Source: an uncultured Bacteroidota bacterium (GTDB taxonomy: Bacteria; Bacteroidota; Bacteroidia; Chitinophagales; Chitinophagaceae). From it: a stretch of 5,064 nucleotides of DNA. Position numbers and translations under genes: made by a program. Below, one piece after another: positions 1-5,064 of this stretch (positions within the stretch are counted from its first letter, which is position 1; every line of letters begins with the position of its first letter). The stretch covers positions 1-5,064 of the forward strand of contig CAIZMD010000667.1 of NCBI GenBank assembly GCA_903933995.1, read 5' to 3'. Under the pieces are notes generated by a model. It had not been told where the DNA came from, made no database searches, and saw nothing but the letters and a program-made list of their open reading frames with translations.

Positions 1-3
1 ATC

Positions 4-111
4 TCAATATTATACACGAACAAGTATAAATAAGGGCCTTCAATATTATACCCGTTCTAGTATAAAATAGAACACCTGTTTTTATACTAGAACAAGTATA
101 AAAAACGGCCT
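4..111. repeat. Three tandem 36-bp units with an inverted-repeat core
   Basis: Three adjacent 36-bp units occupy 4-39, 40-75 and 76-111. Each contains TTATAC-N8-GTATAA, at 10-29, 46-65 and 82-101, so the sites are spaced exactly 36 bp apart. Units 1 and 2 share an identical 12-bp left flank (4-15 and 40-51). Units 1 and 3 both end in GGCCT. The 8-bp centres are ACGAACAA, CCGTTCTA and TAGAACAA. The middle one read in reverse is TAGAACGG, so the asymmetric core NNGAACRR lies in alternating orientation. In unit 3 the inverted repeat grows to a 10-bp perfect stem with a 6-nt loop (79-104). There are no unique spacers, so this is not a CRISPR array. The array may continue beyond the left edge. A cluster of operator sites for a dimeric protein, or an expanding intergenic minisatellite, would both fit; the sequence does not decide. 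Confidence 0.85.
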
Positions 112-188
112 TTTTCAAAAGTCTAAAAACTAAGTACGGTTGACTTAGAGGTTGAGGAATGAGACTTTATAATTATCTAGGGTTGTCT

Positions 189-266
189 TAAATCTATCTG
201 CGGTTGAGAAAGAATAAATCTATCTGCGGTTGAGAAAGAATAAATCTATCTACGTTTGAGAAAAAT
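189..266. repeat. Three tandem 26-bp units abutting the regulator stop codon
   Basis: The units are 189-214, 215-240 and 241-266. The first two are identical; the third differs at a few positions (TACGTTTGAG in place of TGCGGTTGAG). The shared core is ATCTATCTGCGGTTGAG. A degraded relative, TATCTAGGGTTG, sits at 174-185, and further GGTTGA words occur at 139 and 150, suggesting an older and longer array. The last base of the third unit is also the last base of the minus-strand TGA at 266-268. The array therefore forms the immediate 3' flank of the Crp/Fnr gene. No hairpin with a T-run is seen here, so it is not an obvious terminator. The length of 26 is not a multiple of three, which argues against lost coding sequence. 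Confidence 0.88.
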
Positions 267-886
267 CAAATCAATTCCACCGCATTGCGATGCAGGATGA
301 CCATATGACGTTGCTCCATTTTTTTCAAGAGTCGGGAAATAACTTCGCGGGAAGAATTGAGTTCATCGGCAATCTGTTGGTGGGAGAGTGAGATGATGGA
401 ACTATTGTGCACTTTTGAGTGACGCTCTAGATAGGATAGCAGGCGCTCGTCCATATTTCTAAATGCTACTTGGTCTATCAACACCAACAACTCATCAAAG
501 CGATTCCTGTAAGTAGACAAAACAAAATGATACCAAGATTTATAGTCCAACATCCAACGGTCAAGGAGTTGTAGAGGAATCATCAGCACTGTAGTTTCTT
601 CAGTAGTCTTTGCCATGACCCTGCTAGCTTCTGTTTTGGCAGCGCAGATAATGCTGATGGCGCAGGCTTCTCCTGGTTGCAAAAAATACATAAGGAATTC
701 GCCTCCGTCTTCATTTTCGCGGAACACTTTTACATTGCCCTCAAGAATCAACATAGTGCTTTTGATAAACTGTCCCGTGCGCATGAGTACTTCACCAGCG
801 GGAATAGTTTTGATTACGCCATTGGCGATAATCTCATTCATCAACTCTGGTTCAAACTGTGGGAATAAAGCTTTTATATCTTCCAT
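266..886 (-). CDS. Crp/Fnr-family transcriptional regulator
   Basis: This is a 206-residue cytoplasmic DNA-binding protein with the two domains of the Crp/Fnr family. The N-terminal beta-roll of the cyclic-nucleotide-binding fold spans about residues 25-105, with PAGEVL at 29-34, LEGNVKVF at 48-55 and PGEACAIS at 71-78. A long dimerisation helix follows at about 108-140. The C-terminal winged helix is at about 165-204, with recognition region SHQQIADELNSSREVISRLL at 168-187. Aligning the shared AKT motif with E. coli CRP places E86 and A87 where CRP has the phosphate-binding R82 and S83, so cAMP binding is doubtful. There is no N-terminal Fnr cysteine cluster; two cysteines, C75 and C81, lie in the effector loop region. 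Length is normal for the family. The ATG at 886 lies 24 bp after the murF stop with no terminator between, so the gene is probably cotranscribed with murF. Family assignment is firm; ligand and targets are unknown. Confidence 0.94.
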   Translation of the reverse strand: MEDIKALFPQFEPELMNEIIANGVIKTIPAGEVLMRTGQFIKSTMLILEGNVKVFRENEDGGEFLMYFLQPGEACAISIICAAKTEASRVMAKTTEETTVLMIPLQLLDRWMLDYKSWYHFVLSTYRNRFDELLVLIDQVAFRNMDERLLSYLERHSKVHNSSIISLSHQQIADELNSSREVISRLLKKMEQRHMVILHRNAVELI

Positions 887-910
887 GAGAAATCTTTAGA
901 GTTGAATTTT

Positions 911-2191
911 TTAGGGTTGAATGATTTTTTCCATCTGCATGCTTCTTGATCCTTTCACTAGCAAATAGGCGTTTTTGAAATCTTGCGATAAGAACCATTC
1001 TTTGGCAGCCAAGGAATCTGAGAAATACAAATAGGGATGTTTGATTTTTGAAAAATCGCCACCTACTAGTACCACTTTGTCCCAATCATATTGACCAATC
1101 AATGCTGCAATGGCTTCGTGTTCTGCAACACTTTCTGCTCCCAATTCCATCATGCCACCCAGCATCAACACCTTGCCTGAAACAGAAAGGCGTGCAAAAT
1201 TTTCAATAGCCAGTTTCATGGAACTTGGATTGGCATTGTATGCATCCAAGATAATTTGATTGCTACCCAATTGCATCAATTGTGATCGGCTATTGGATGG
1301 CGCATAGTTTTCAATGGCAGCAACAATTTTCTCTTGAGGAACTTTACAGTAAATGCCTATCGCAACTGCGCAAAGTACATTGGGTAAATTATAATCGCCC
1401 ACCAACTGGGTGTGAATGGTAGTGGGTGTTGCAAAGCCCTTAGTGATGTTGACTTTTAAAAATGGTTCGCTACTAATTACCTGTCCTTGAACATGGCCAG
1501 ATGTTTGTCCATAGTCAAAGGTTTTTTCAATGCCTTGGCTCATCTCCTGTAGATAGTCATAATCGGCGTAGCGTAATACTGTGCCATCATGAGCGCGCAA
1601 ATAATCAAAGAGCTCGCCCTTGCCCTTTCTAATGCCCTCTACGCCCCCAAAACCTTCTAAGTGTGCCTTGCCGCAGTTGGTAATAATGCCGTGCGTGGGC
1701 TCTGTGTAAACGCAGTATCCGGCAATTTCTTGTTGGTGATTGGCACCCATTTCTATCACCGCTATTTCTGTACCCTGTTTGATTTTCAAGAGGGTAAGCG
1801 GCACCCCAATATGGTTGTTCAAATTGCCCTCTGTAGTGGCAGTTATAAAATGACTGGCTAGAACTGTTGCTACCAATTCTTTGGTAGTGGTTTTGCCATT
1901 ACTTCCCGTGATAGCAATAAAAGGAATCTGAAATTGTTCTCGGTGGTGTTTGGCCAATGCTTGTAAGGTGGACAATCCTTCTTCCACTACAATGATTCGT
2001 TCGTTTGCGGCAACTGGCTCGTCTACTATCGCGTAAGCCGCCCCCATTTCTAAAGCTTTTTCTGCAAAAAGATTACCATTGAAATTGGGACCTTTTAATG
2101 CCCAATAAATATCGCCCGGCTGTAATTTTCTGGTATCCGTTTGAATGGAGGGATGTTGGAGATATAGTTGGTAGAGTTCTGTGATTTGCAC
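911..2191 (-). CDS. murF: UDP-N-acetylmuramoyl-tripeptide--D-alanyl-D-alanine ligase (MurF)
   Basis: MurF is the cytoplasmic ATP-dependent ligase that adds D-Ala-D-Ala to UDP-MurNAc-tripeptide, the last cytoplasmic step in making the pentapeptide precursor of peptidoglycan. The 426-residue protein has the three Mur-ligase domains. The N-terminal substrate-binding domain (about 1-88) includes SIQTDTRKLQPGDIYWALKG. The central ATPase domain has the P-loop TGSNGKTT at 95-102, GNLNNHIGVPLTLL at 122-135, EMGAN at 147-151 and the TNCGKAHLEGFGG segment around 171-183. The C-terminal domain includes SRSQ at 301-304 and DAYNANPSSM at 316-325, a strong MurF signature, and ends with KGSRSMQMEKI. Length is close to the family norm of about 430-450. 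The start is GTG at 2191: an in-frame TGA lies 12 codons upstream and no ATG lies between. No Shine-Dalgarno sequence is visible. A terminator separates it from gldJ upstream; the Crp/Fnr gene follows 24 bp downstream. Confidence 0.97.
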   Translation of the reverse strand: MQITELYQLYLQHPSIQTDTRKLQPGDIYWALKGPNFNGNLFAEKALEMGAAYAIVDEPVAANERIIVVEEGLSTLQALAKHHREQFQIPFIAITGSNGKTTTKELVATVLASHFITATTEGNLNNHIGVPLTLLKIKQGTEIAVIEMGANHQQEIAGYCVYTEPTHGIITNCGKAHLEGFGGVEGIRKGKGELFDYLRAHDGTVLRYADYDYLQEMSQGIEKTFDYGQTSGHVQGQVISSEPFLKVNITKGFATPTTIHTQLVGDYNLPNVLCAVAIGIYCKVPQEKIVAAIENYAPSNSRSQLMQLGSNQIILDAYNANPSSMKLAIENFARLSVSGKVLMLGGMMELGAESVAEHEAIAALIGQYDWDKVVLVGGDFSKIKHPYLYFSDSLAAKEWFLSQDFKNAYLLVKGSRSMQMEKIIQP

Positions 2192-2205
2192 GGGAATTGT
2201 TTGGT

Positions 2206-2213
2206 CAAAAATA
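2206..2213 (-). promoter_or_regulatory. Candidate -7 promoter box for murF
   Basis: On the minus strand this reads TATTTTTG, a match to the Bacteroidota -7 consensus TAnnTTTG. It sits 14 bp before the murF GTG, giving a very short leader. No convincing TTG element is seen about 20 bp further upstream, where the DNA is GC-rich. A promoter is expected here because an intrinsic terminator ends the gldJ transcript just upstream. The box also lies in an AT-rich stretch, so a chance match is possible. Confidence 0.4.
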
Positions 2214-2231
2214 AAGCATTCGGGTCATAAA

Positions 2232-2299
2232 CCCACCCCGGCCTGCGGCCACCCCTCCCGCAAGCGGTAGGGGAATTATTGGAACCCTACCCCCAATAA
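2232..2299. repeat. GC-rich intergenic block with several possible hairpins
   Basis: This C-rich block lies between the gldJ terminator and murF and differs strongly in composition from the AT-rich DNA around it. It contains a direct repeat CCACCCC (2233-2239 and 2249-2255), a GGCC-TGC-GGCC stem (2240-2250), a longer hairpin pairing CCCCT+CCGC (2252-2261) with GCGG+AGGGG (2264-2273) across one mismatch, and TTATTGG (2276-2282) facing CCAATAA (2293-2299). TAGGG (2268-2272) can also pair with CCCTA (2285-2289), so alternative folds compete. This resembles a dispersed REP-like intergenic element more than a promoter, but copy number cannot be judged from one window. If transcribed with murF it would form a structured leader, although the candidate murF promoter lies downstream of it. 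Confidence 0.5.
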
Positions 2300-2324
2300 A
2301 AAAAGCCACCCAAATTGGATGGCT
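2298..2324 (-). terminator. Intrinsic terminator of gldJ
   Basis: On the minus strand AGCCATCC, the loop AATTT, and GGGTGGCT form an 8-bp stem with one U-G wobble pair. A run of seven T follows, whose first T also closes the stem. The hairpin begins 27 bp after the gldJ stop codon. It should end the gldJ message before murF. The plus-strand reading has only a weak CTTTCT tail, so one-way termination is more likely. Confidence 0.9.
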
Positions 2325-2351
2325 CTTTCTACGCTGTATGTTTCCTTTTCC

Positions 2352-3917
2352 TTAACGCTTGTTTCTGCGGGTTGGGATGAAATAGCCAGTCTGCGCTTTG
2401 CTAGACGTGCTTTCAGCTGCACCAAAATGTGTCATGGCGCAACGGAATCCCAAATCCCTAGTGCTTTGTTCTTCTTCTAAGAAACGGCGAGTGCCAGGGC
2501 TAAGCCAATAAGGCCTATCGTCCCAAGAACCACCTTTGTAAACCCTTGATTTGTCAGAAATCATGGTAGTAACACCGTATCCATAATTAACACCGCTCAC
2601 GGTATCACCATCGTTATAGTTGATGGCATAAGAGCGATTGTAGTTTCTTCTATTTCTTAAAGCAGAATCAGTTTCTGCAATCATTTTAATCCTACCCTTG
2701 TCATCACGCAAGTTACCCTCGCCCAAGCTTTTGTCAACTTGTTTGAATTCGTTACCACGATAGATATTGAAATCATCGCCATCCAAAGTGTTCAAAGGTC
2801 TGTAAACATCGGCAACCCACTCACTCACGTTACCACTCATATTGAATACACCAAATCCATTAGGCATAAAAGAAGTTACTTCTGATGGAATAGCGGCGTT
2901 GTCATTCAAACCACCCGCAACTCCCATGTTATCACCAGAGCCACGTTTAAAGTTGGCTAGGAACGCACCTTGGAAAGAAGATTTTTTGGTATAACGTAGG
3001 TTGTCAAAACCTTCATTTTTCCAAGCATATACTTGTTTGTTGGCAACCACTTCTTCACCACGTTGTTTGCTGCTCTTCTTTCTTTGTGGATTCTCCATCA
3101 TATAGCCATAAGCAGCATATTCCCACTCGGCTTCTGTTGGTAATCTATAGTCTGGGTGCATGATTCCGTCTTCCATTTTAACGGTAGTACGTGGTCTGCC
3201 CTGAGCATCTTTTAAAGGATTCTTTTTTGAAGAAGCTTCTTTACCAGGAGTAGCTTGGTACTCACCCATGGTATAAGCCTTGGTATTGAAGTTGTCTTGA
3301 CCAGCACCATTTAATTCACGCTTGATCTGAGTTTTCTTATCCAAGAAACCCTTGTCCATCAAGGCCAATTCATTTACACGGTCAGTTCTCCAAATACAAT
3401 AATCCGTTGCCTGCTTCCAACTAACACCCACAACCGGATAGTAGTTATAAGAAGGGTGACGGAAATAATATTCTACATAGGGCTCATTGAACGCTAGTTC
3501 GCTTCTCCAAACAAGGGTATCTGGTTTAGCTTGCTCAACTACAGAATCCATACCCGCTTGGCCAAACACATTCTCTAGCCAATAGAGGTACTCTCTATAG
3601 TGTACGTTAGCCACTTCTGTTTTGTCAATAAAAAAGGAAGGAACCGTAACCCTTCTAGAGATATTGTTCCAGCCTCCCATTACGTCTTCCTGTGTAGCAC
3701 CCATGGTAAAGGTACCACCCTGAACAAAGACAAGACCGGGAGCGGTTTTAATATCCTTTGGTTTCACCACGTTGAAATTACCTTGGTTTTTATCATTGTA
3801 ATTCCAGCCGGTAGCCGTAGACTTATCTGATTTTTTTCCAAGTATACCACAGGCACTAAATGATCCGGCAACGGCTAGTAACCAAACCAAATTCCTGGTT
3901 GTTTTCAATAACTGCAT
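2352..3917 (-). CDS. gldJ: Gliding motility / type IX secretion lipoprotein GldJ
   Basis: GldJ is an outer-membrane lipoprotein needed for Bacteroidota gliding and for stability of other Gld proteins of the type IX secretion system. The 521-residue product starts with a type II signal peptide: basic residues K5 and R8, a hydrophobic stretch at 9-20, and lipobox FSAC with the lipidated cysteine at 23. The segment TGWNYNDKNQGNF (36-48) is typical of GldJ and separates it from its paralogue GldK. The rest is a formylglycine-generating-enzyme-like (sulfatase-modifying factor) fold: VQGGTFTMGAT (65-75), PVVGVSWKQATDYC (161-174), YRLPTEAEWEYAAYG (257-271), NGFGVFNMSGNVSEWVAD (353-370), RVYKGGSWDDRP (458-469) and TRDLGFRC (486-493). 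No active-site cysteine pair of true formylglycine enzymes is evident, so a structural role is likely. The basic tail ends PTRRNKR; in Flavobacterium johnsoniae the GldJ tail is reported to matter for gliding rather than secretion. The ATG at 3917 is fixed by the signal peptide. The gene is divergent from porU. Confidence 0.93.
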   Translation of the reverse strand: MQLLKTTRNLVWLLAVAGSFSACGILGKKSDKSTATGWNYNDKNQGNFNVVKPKDIKTAPGLVFVQGGTFTMGATQEDVMGGWNNISRRVTVPSFFIDKTEVANVHYREYLYWLENVFGQAGMDSVVEQAKPDTLVWRSELAFNEPYVEYYFRHPSYNYYPVVGVSWKQATDYCIWRTDRVNELALMDKGFLDKKTQIKRELNGAGQDNFNTKAYTMGEYQATPGKEASSKKNPLKDAQGRPRTTVKMEDGIMHPDYRLPTEAEWEYAAYGYMMENPQRKKSSKQRGEEVVANKQVYAWKNEGFDNLRYTKKSSFQGAFLANFKRGSGDNMGVAGGLNDNAAIPSEVTSFMPNGFGVFNMSGNVSEWVADVYRPLNTLDGDDFNIYRGNEFKQVDKSLGEGNLRDDKGRIKMIAETDSALRNRRNYNRSYAINYNDGDTVSGVNYGYGVTTMISDKSRVYKGGSWDDRPYWLSPGTRRFLEEEQSTRDLGFRCAMTHFGAAESTSSKAQTGYFIPTRRNKR

Positions 3918-3974
3918 GTTAGTAGATTGAATTTGAAGTAGAGTTTAATCAGATCTTTCTAATTTAAGTCCATG

Positions 3975-4008
3975 CGAATATATAAGATTTCCCTTAATGA
4001 ACTAAAAA
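3975..4008 (-). promoter_or_regulatory. Possible gldJ promoter
   Basis: The minus strand has TTTTTAG (4002-4008), a 19-bp gap, then TATATTCG (3975-3982). The second box differs from the Bacteroidota -7 consensus TAnnTTTG at one fixed position, and the first lacks the final G of a TTTG-type -33 element. The implied leader is about 50 nt before the ATG at 3917. This is the best candidate seen in the gldJ upstream region, but it is imperfect. Confidence 0.3.
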
Positions 4009-4066
4009 TCAACCGCCCTGCTTCTGTTAGCAAAAACCTAATTTTAGTGACTATAACGCCAAAACC

Positions 4067-4100
4067 TTGTGTTAACGTATCTGCTAATGGAGTAGTTTTG
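4067..4100 (+). promoter_or_regulatory. Candidate porU promoter
   Basis: TAGTTTTG (4093-4100) matches the Bacteroidota -7 consensus TAnnTTTG exactly. TTGTG (4067-4071) lies 21 bp upstream and can serve as the -33 element. Transcription would start near 4107, leaving about 37 nt before the TTG at 4144. The position between divergent genes and just ahead of porU supports it. It has not been compared with chance occurrence of the box. Confidence 0.55.
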
Positions 4101-4131
4101 AAAATAACAGCACTATCAACCCAATTGTAGC

Positions 4132-4146
4132 AAAGGTCCAATCTTG
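4132..4146 (+). promoter_or_regulatory. Ribosome binding site and TTG start for porU
   Basis: AAAGG (4132-4136) stands 7 nt before TTG (4144-4146), a normal Shine-Dalgarno spacing. Starting here adds MKNKPK to the protein and so supplies the basic n-region that the first in-frame ATG (4186) lacks. An in-frame TAA at 4105-4107 limits how far upstream the start can lie, and no ATG or GTG occurs in frame between that stop and the TTG. Many Bacteroidota genes do not need a Shine-Dalgarno sequence, so the signal peptide is the stronger argument. Confidence 0.6.
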
Positions 4147-5064
4147 AAAAACAAGCCAAAATATATCCTAAATGGGGGTCAGTTCATGGCCATTACCCTG
4201 TTATTCATGGGGTTATTGGGCTGCGCCGATGGCTTTTCCCAGCGAGTCTATGCCCCAAGTTCGGTGCTATCCACCGGAAATTGGGCCAAGATTGCTGTGA
4301 CCAAGGAGGGGGTGTATAAAATTGACGCCAATGCTTTGGGCGGTTTGGGGCTTGGTACGGGGGCAATTGCTTCCTCTGCTATCCGGATTTATGGAAATGG
4401 GGGCGCCATGCTCCCCGAGGGGAATTCCGCCCCAAGACCCGATGATCTGGTAGAAAACGCCATTTTGGTAGAGGACGGGGGCGATGCTGTTTTTAGCGGA
4501 AGCGATTTTTTGGTCTTTTATGCTGCGGGGCCTCACCAATGGGTCAAAGACAGTTTGAATAAGCGATTTGCCCATGTGAAAAACCTATATTCAGATACGG
4601 CCTATTATTATATCAGTATTGGAGGTAATGGTAAAAGAATCCAAACCCCAGCAGCGCTGGGGCCGGCTACCATTCAGGTAAATAGTTATAACGAGCGCTT
4701 TTTCTACGAAAAAGATTTGGTGAACCTGCTGGCCAGTGGCAAGGAATGGTTGGGCGAGGAGTTTAGCAGTTCTGCCAGCAGTAAGACATTTAGTGTTGAT
4801 TGGCCCAATCGGATTTTGACTAGCCCTGTTCAAGTAAATGTAAAACTGGCGGGTAGATCTATTGGGGCAGCTAGTAAGTTTAATCTGCAGCTTAACGGGC
4901 AGACCCTTAATCAAGTAAATATAGCAGCGGTTAGTGGCTATTTTTTAGACGCAACAGCAACGGAGGGGAGCCTCCAGCAAAGTGTTATTACTTCTCAGAC
5001 GGGGCTCAGTCTTGGATTGCAGTTTCAGCCCGCTGCGGCCGGAGCAGTTGGCTGGTTAAATTGG
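4144..5064 (+). CDS. porU: Type IX secretion C-terminal signal peptidase PorU (N-terminal part)
   Basis: PorU is the gingipain-like (peptidase C25) surface enzyme that cuts the C-terminal sorting signal from type IX secretion cargo and attaches the cargo to a surface glycolipid. The frame is open to the right edge; 307 residues are visible, roughly the first quarter to third of a protein that is usually over 1000 residues. Numbered from the TTG start, the signal peptide has basic residues at 2, 4 and 6, a hydrophobic core at about 14-26, and probable cleavage near GFSQ (30-33). LLGC (24-27) is a weak lipobox alternative. Family-like motifs follow: VLSTGNWAKIAVTKEGVYKI (41-60), IRIYGNGGAML (80-90), RPDDLVENAI (98-107) and the most telling, FYEKDLVNLLASGKEWLGEE (187-206). 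The catalytic C25 domain lies beyond the window, so activity cannot be checked. It diverges from gldJ and uses many GC-rich codons (GGG, GCC). Confidence 0.88.
   Translation, partial: MKNKPKYILNGGQFMAITLLFMGLLGCADGFSQRVYAPSSVLSTGNWAKIAVTKEGVYKIDANALGGLGLGTGAIASSAIRIYGNGGAMLPEGNSAPRPDDLVENAILVEDGGDAVFSGSDFLVFYAAGPHQWVKDSLNKRFAHVKNLYSDTAYYYISIGGNGKRIQTPAALGPATIQVNSYNERFFYEKDLVNLLASGKEWLGEEFSSSASSKTFSVDWPNRILTSPVQVNVKLAGRSIGAASKFNLQLNGQTLNQVNIAAVSGYFLDATATEGSLQQSVITSQTGLSLGLQFQPAAAGAVGWLNW

Noticed and set aside
79..104. AT-rich 10-bp hairpin as terminator of the regulator transcript
   Set aside because: It has no GC core, lies about 160 bp beyond the stop, and is better explained as the third copy of the 36-bp unit.
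4..111. CRISPR array, suggested by the 36-bp period
   Set aside because: The units abut each other without unique spacers, and the units themselves vary, unlike CRISPR repeats.
130..148. CTAAGT-N7-ACTTAG inverted repeat as an operator or terminator
   Set aside because: The stem is only 6 bp and AT-rich with no T-run, which is easily met by chance in this composition.
615..899. Plus-strand open frames of 94 and 63 codons over the regulator gene
   Set aside because: They are antisense to a convincing Crp/Fnr coding region, have no recognisable motif, and overlap each other in different frames.
852..1085. Minus-strand 77-codon open frame over the murF 3' end
   Set aside because: It lies in another frame of murF and straddles the murF-regulator gap; the product has no family features.
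1661..1861. Plus-strand 66-codon open frame inside murF
   Set aside because: It is antisense to conserved MurF ATPase motifs and is a shadow of that gene.
3600..3830. Plus-strand 76-codon open frame inside gldJ
   Set aside because: It is antisense to the conserved N-terminal part of GldJ and has no motif of its own.
3959..4159. Minus-strand 66-codon open frame in the gldJ-porU intergenic region
   Set aside because: It covers the candidate promoters and overlaps the porU start. The product has no recognisable domain or clear ribosome site, so a chance open frame is more likely, though it cannot be fully excluded.
4267..4914. Minus-strand open frames of 102 and 107 codons opposite porU
   Set aside because: Both are antisense to clear PorU motifs and look like by-products of the GC-rich codon use of porU.

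Overview
The window looks like chromosomal DNA of a gliding or type IX-secreting member of the Bacteroidota, perhaps near the Chitinophagia or Sphingobacteriia (the class is inference). The evidence is a GldJ-type lipoprotein next to the N-terminal part of a PorU-type protein, promoter-like TAnnTTTG boxes, and little use of Shine-Dalgarno sequences. No RNA gene, CRISPR array or insertion sequence was recognised.

Layout. Positions 1-265 hold no gene. They carry two different tandem arrays: three 36-bp units, each built around a 20-bp inverted-repeat site, and three 26-bp units that end on the stop codon of the first gene. Four genes follow. Three are on the minus strand: in transcription order gldJ (2352-3917), murF (911-2191) and a Crp/Fnr-family regulator (266-886). 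The fourth, porU, is on the plus strand and runs off the right edge (4144-5064). A strong intrinsic terminator (2298-2324) closes the gldJ transcript. A GC-rich hairpin-forming block and a candidate promoter then precede murF. The regulator begins 24 bp after the murF stop, so those two genes probably form one transcript. gldJ and porU diverge from a roughly 226-bp intergenic region that has a candidate promoter for each direction.

Function. GldJ (outer-membrane lipoprotein of the gliding/secretion apparatus) and PorU (the protease/transpeptidase that removes the C-terminal sorting signal from cargo) both serve the type IX secretion system. MurF completes the UDP-MurNAc-pentapeptide precursor of peptidoglycan. 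The Crp/Fnr protein is a transcription factor of unknown target; it lacks the arginine expected to bind the cAMP phosphate.

The gene content itself is familiar. The least explained parts are the two tandem arrays at the left edge, the GC-rich block before murF, and the apparent UUG start of porU. No wholly new system is evident.
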